From Herbaspirillum sp. GW103 (lineage in GTDB: Bacteria > Pseudomonadota > Gammaproteobacteria > Burkholderiales > Burkholderiaceae_D): a stretch of DNA of 64,000 bases. The position numbers and the translations under genes were made by a program. A model generated the notes under the pieces. It saw only the letters and a program-made list of their open reading frames with translations, was not told the DNA's origin and made no database searches. The number at the start of each line of letters is the position of its first letter. Within the stretch, counting starts at the first letter, position 1. This document shows, piece after piece, positions 62,600-64,000 of the stretch. The stretch is taken from assembly GCF_000261365.1 (NCBI RefSeq), contig NZ_AJVC01000004.1:744001-808000 (forward strand), written 5' to 3'.

Positions 62600-63514
62600 A
62601 TGTCCCTGGCCTCCCCCGTGTTTTCCGCAGACACCTTCACGACCGTCTCTCCGAAACCCATGCTGCTGGGCGAATCGCCTTTGTGGCATGCCGAGGAAGG
62701 TGCGCTGTACTGGATCGACATTCCCGGCAAGGCGGTCCACAAACGCGTTCTGGCGACCTGGCAGCATCAGCGCTGGGACATGCCGGAAGAACCGGGCAGC
62801 ATCGTCAAGCACGCGCAAGGCGGACTGGTGGTGGCTTTGCGTACCGGCATGTTCCATCTCAATACGGGCAATGGTGCGCTGTCGCTGCTGCTGGAGGCGC
62901 CTTACGATACGACACGGATCCGTTTCAACGACGGCCGCTGCGACGCCTCCGGCCGCTTCTGGTGCGGCACCATCTATGAGCCGCGCGATCGTGACGGCGG
63001 TACGCTGTACTGCTTCGAACGCAATGCACTGCGCGACGCGCATCATGCGGTGGTGACCTCCAATGGCGTGGCGTTCAGCGCGGACCAGCGCCTGATGTAT
63101 CACGCCAATACGCCAGCGCACCGCATCCATGTGTATGACTATGACCTGGCCACCGGTCATACCAGCCATTGCCGTCTGCTGCGCCAGTTCGACAGCGACA
63201 AGAGCGCGCCTGATTATGGCGGCCGTCCGGACGGGGCGGCTGTCGATAGCGAGGGGGCTTACTGGTGTGCCATGTTTGAAGGGGGCCGGGTGTTGCGGTT
63301 GTCCCCGCAGGGCGAGATCCTTCAGGAGATCCAGCTGCCGGCGCGGTGTCCGACCATGGTGGCCTTCGGCGGCGAAGATCTGCGCACCCTCTTCATCACG
63401 ACCGGGCGCAATGGTCGCAGCCAAGCGGAGCTGGCGCAGTATCCTCTGTCTGGCGAGGTGCTGGCCATACGTGTGGACGTGCCGGGCAGACTCGAGTACA
63501 GCTATCGTCCCTGA
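62600..63514 (+). CDS. SMP-30/gluconolactonase-like sugar lactonase
   Basis: 304 residues, a six-bladed beta-propeller of the regucalcin type. The metal ligands are E25 in 'LGESPLWH', N155 in 'SNGVAFS' and D211 in 'GRPDGAAVD'; 'RFNDGRCDASGRFWCGT' is the conserved substrate-loop block. The enzyme hydrolyses aldono-1,4- or 1,5-lactones to aldonates, which would feed the dehydratase of the neighbouring operon. It has its own promoter region after the terminator. ATG 62600 was chosen because the residues upstream are not propeller-like. Confidence 0.9.
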   Translation: MSLASPVFSADTFTTVSPKPMLLGESPLWHAEEGALYWIDIPGKAVHKRVLATWQHQRWDMPEEPGSIVKHAQGGLVVALRTGMFHLNTGNGALSLLLEAPYDTTRIRFNDGRCDASGRFWCGTIYEPRDRDGGTLYCFERNALRDAHHAVVTSNGVAFSADQRLMYHANTPAHRIHVYDYDLATGHTSHCRLLRQFDSDKSAPDYGGRPDGAAVDSEGAYWCAMFEGGRVLRLSPQGEILQEIQLPARCPTMVAFGGEDLRTLFITTGRNGRSQAELAQYPLSGEVLAIRVDVPGRLEYSYRP

Positions 63515-63672
63515 GCCAGCGCCCGCTCTGTGGTAAGGACGCGGCAGAATCTTTCACGCGAGTATGCTTTAGTGATGATTATGAGAGAATACTGCGTCCC
63601 GCGGATGCCCTGGCGCCGCGCCGAAAACAAGCAAAGATCCTTCAAAACACTTTACGCGCTGAAAGAGAATCC

Positions 63673-64000
63673 ATGACTAAATTGAAGAGCCTGGTCGCCA
63701 AGATCGCTTTTGCTGGCGTCGCCGCCGTTGCCATCCAGTCGCCCAGCTATGCCATCGACGGCATGTCGCTCGAATACGGCACCGGCAACAGCACGCAGCT
63801 GGCCCGTATCGGTGCCCAGTTCAACTGGGGTCCAAACTGGAATTTCTGGCAGTCCAATGGCACCCATATCGGAGGCTACTGGGATCTGTCCTTGGCCAAC
63901 TGGCGCATGAACCACTACAACAACACCAGCGACAGCGGCAACCTGATCGACCTGGGCCTGACACCGGTGCTGCGCTTCCAGCGCGATGACGGCAAGGGTT
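63673..64000 (+). CDS. pagL: Acyloxyacyl hydrolase / lipid A 3-O-deacylase, PagL type (5' part)
   Basis: 109 residues before the window ends. A signal peptide (cleavage after 'SPSYA') precedes the first strands of an outer-membrane beta-barrel ('DGMSLEYGTGNSTQLARIGAQFNW', 'GTHIGGYWDLSLANWR', 'LIDLGLTPVLRFQRDDGKG'). PagL removes the 3-O acyl chain of lipid A and modulates innate recognition and membrane properties. The catalytic His-Ser pair lies further downstream, outside the window. GAAAGAGAA precedes the ATG. Confidence 0.85.
   Translation, partial: MTKLKSLVAKIAFAGVAAVAIQSPSYAIDGMSLEYGTGNSTQLARIGAQFNWGPNWNFWQSNGTHIGGYWDLSLANWRMNHYNNTSDSGNLIDLGLTPVLRFQRDDGKG

Noticed and set aside
1-64000. 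tRNA, rRNA, CRISPR arrays, intact insertion sequences or prophage genes
   Set aside because: Looked for by characteristic features (cloverleaf consensus, regular direct repeats with spacers, transposase or integrase motifs) and none was found; a tRNAscan or ISfinder run would settle short or divergent cases.

Overview
The window is a 64 kb stretch of a high-GC betaproteobacterial chromosome, most consistent with Herbaspirillum or a close Oxalobacteraceae relative. The grounds are the protein sequences themselves, the order argC / DUF6776 / bactofilin / erpA, the order rubredoxin / thiD / hemL beside a pilus-type chemosensory cluster, and a non-phosphorylative sugar-acid locus of the kind described in Herbaspirillum. 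I saw no rRNA, tRNA, CRISPR array, integrase or intact insertion sequence.

Layout. 1-9 kb: the start of an FAD-linked D-2-hydroxyacid dehydrogenase, a cobalamin adenosyltransferase, a DUF2339/DUF3999 membrane pair, and the isoprenoid operon xseB-ispA-dxs. 9-12.4 kb: a stand-alone Rieske oxygenase alpha subunit, an EamA exporter and a 3-mercaptopyruvate sulfurtransferase. 12.4-18.2 kb: a Pil-Chp-like chemosensory operon (pilI, pilJ, chpA-like kinase) next to rubredoxin; no receiver domain is present anywhere in it. 18.2-27.3 kb: housekeeping genes thiD, hemL, erpA, bactofilin, argC, rpsI, rplM, an OsmC protein, coq7 and pyrC. Between rplM and osmC lies a complete small-RNA transcription unit (sigma70 promoter, about 90 nt, intrinsic terminator) carrying two anti-Shine-Dalgarno motifs. 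27.5-33.1 kb: a glutamate module with the gltIJKL importer and glutamate dehydrogenase. 33.4-38.2 kb: a LysR regulator, an ATM1-type ABC exporter, a YciA thioesterase and a hydroxyacid reductase.

38.3-41.8 kb is a decayed, AT-richer type VI secretion effector island: vgrG with its centre deleted, a 3'-truncated DUF2169 gene, an orphan Ntox15 DNase domain with its HxxD motif, and two tandem Tdi1-like immunity genes joined by a deletion. 42-53 kb: fadD, a lipoprotein HExxH peptidase, a molybdopterin oxidoreductase, an AraC regulator, a LysE exporter, an M20 amidohydrolase and several small or uncharacterised proteins. A near-perfect 25-bp-arm inverted repeat sits directly on one stop codon in this region.

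53.2-63.5 kb is a coherent sugar-acid catabolic locus: a divergent LysR regulator, an AraD1/GguC protein, a polar-amino-acid-type ABC importer, a UxaA-family dehydratase, a XylX-like FAH-fold enzyme, a DHRS6-like SDR and an SMP-30 lactonase. Together these could take up an aldonate or lactone, dehydrate it, and either oxidise and cleave it or dehydrate it again. The window ends inside a PagL-type lipid A 3-O-deacylase gene.
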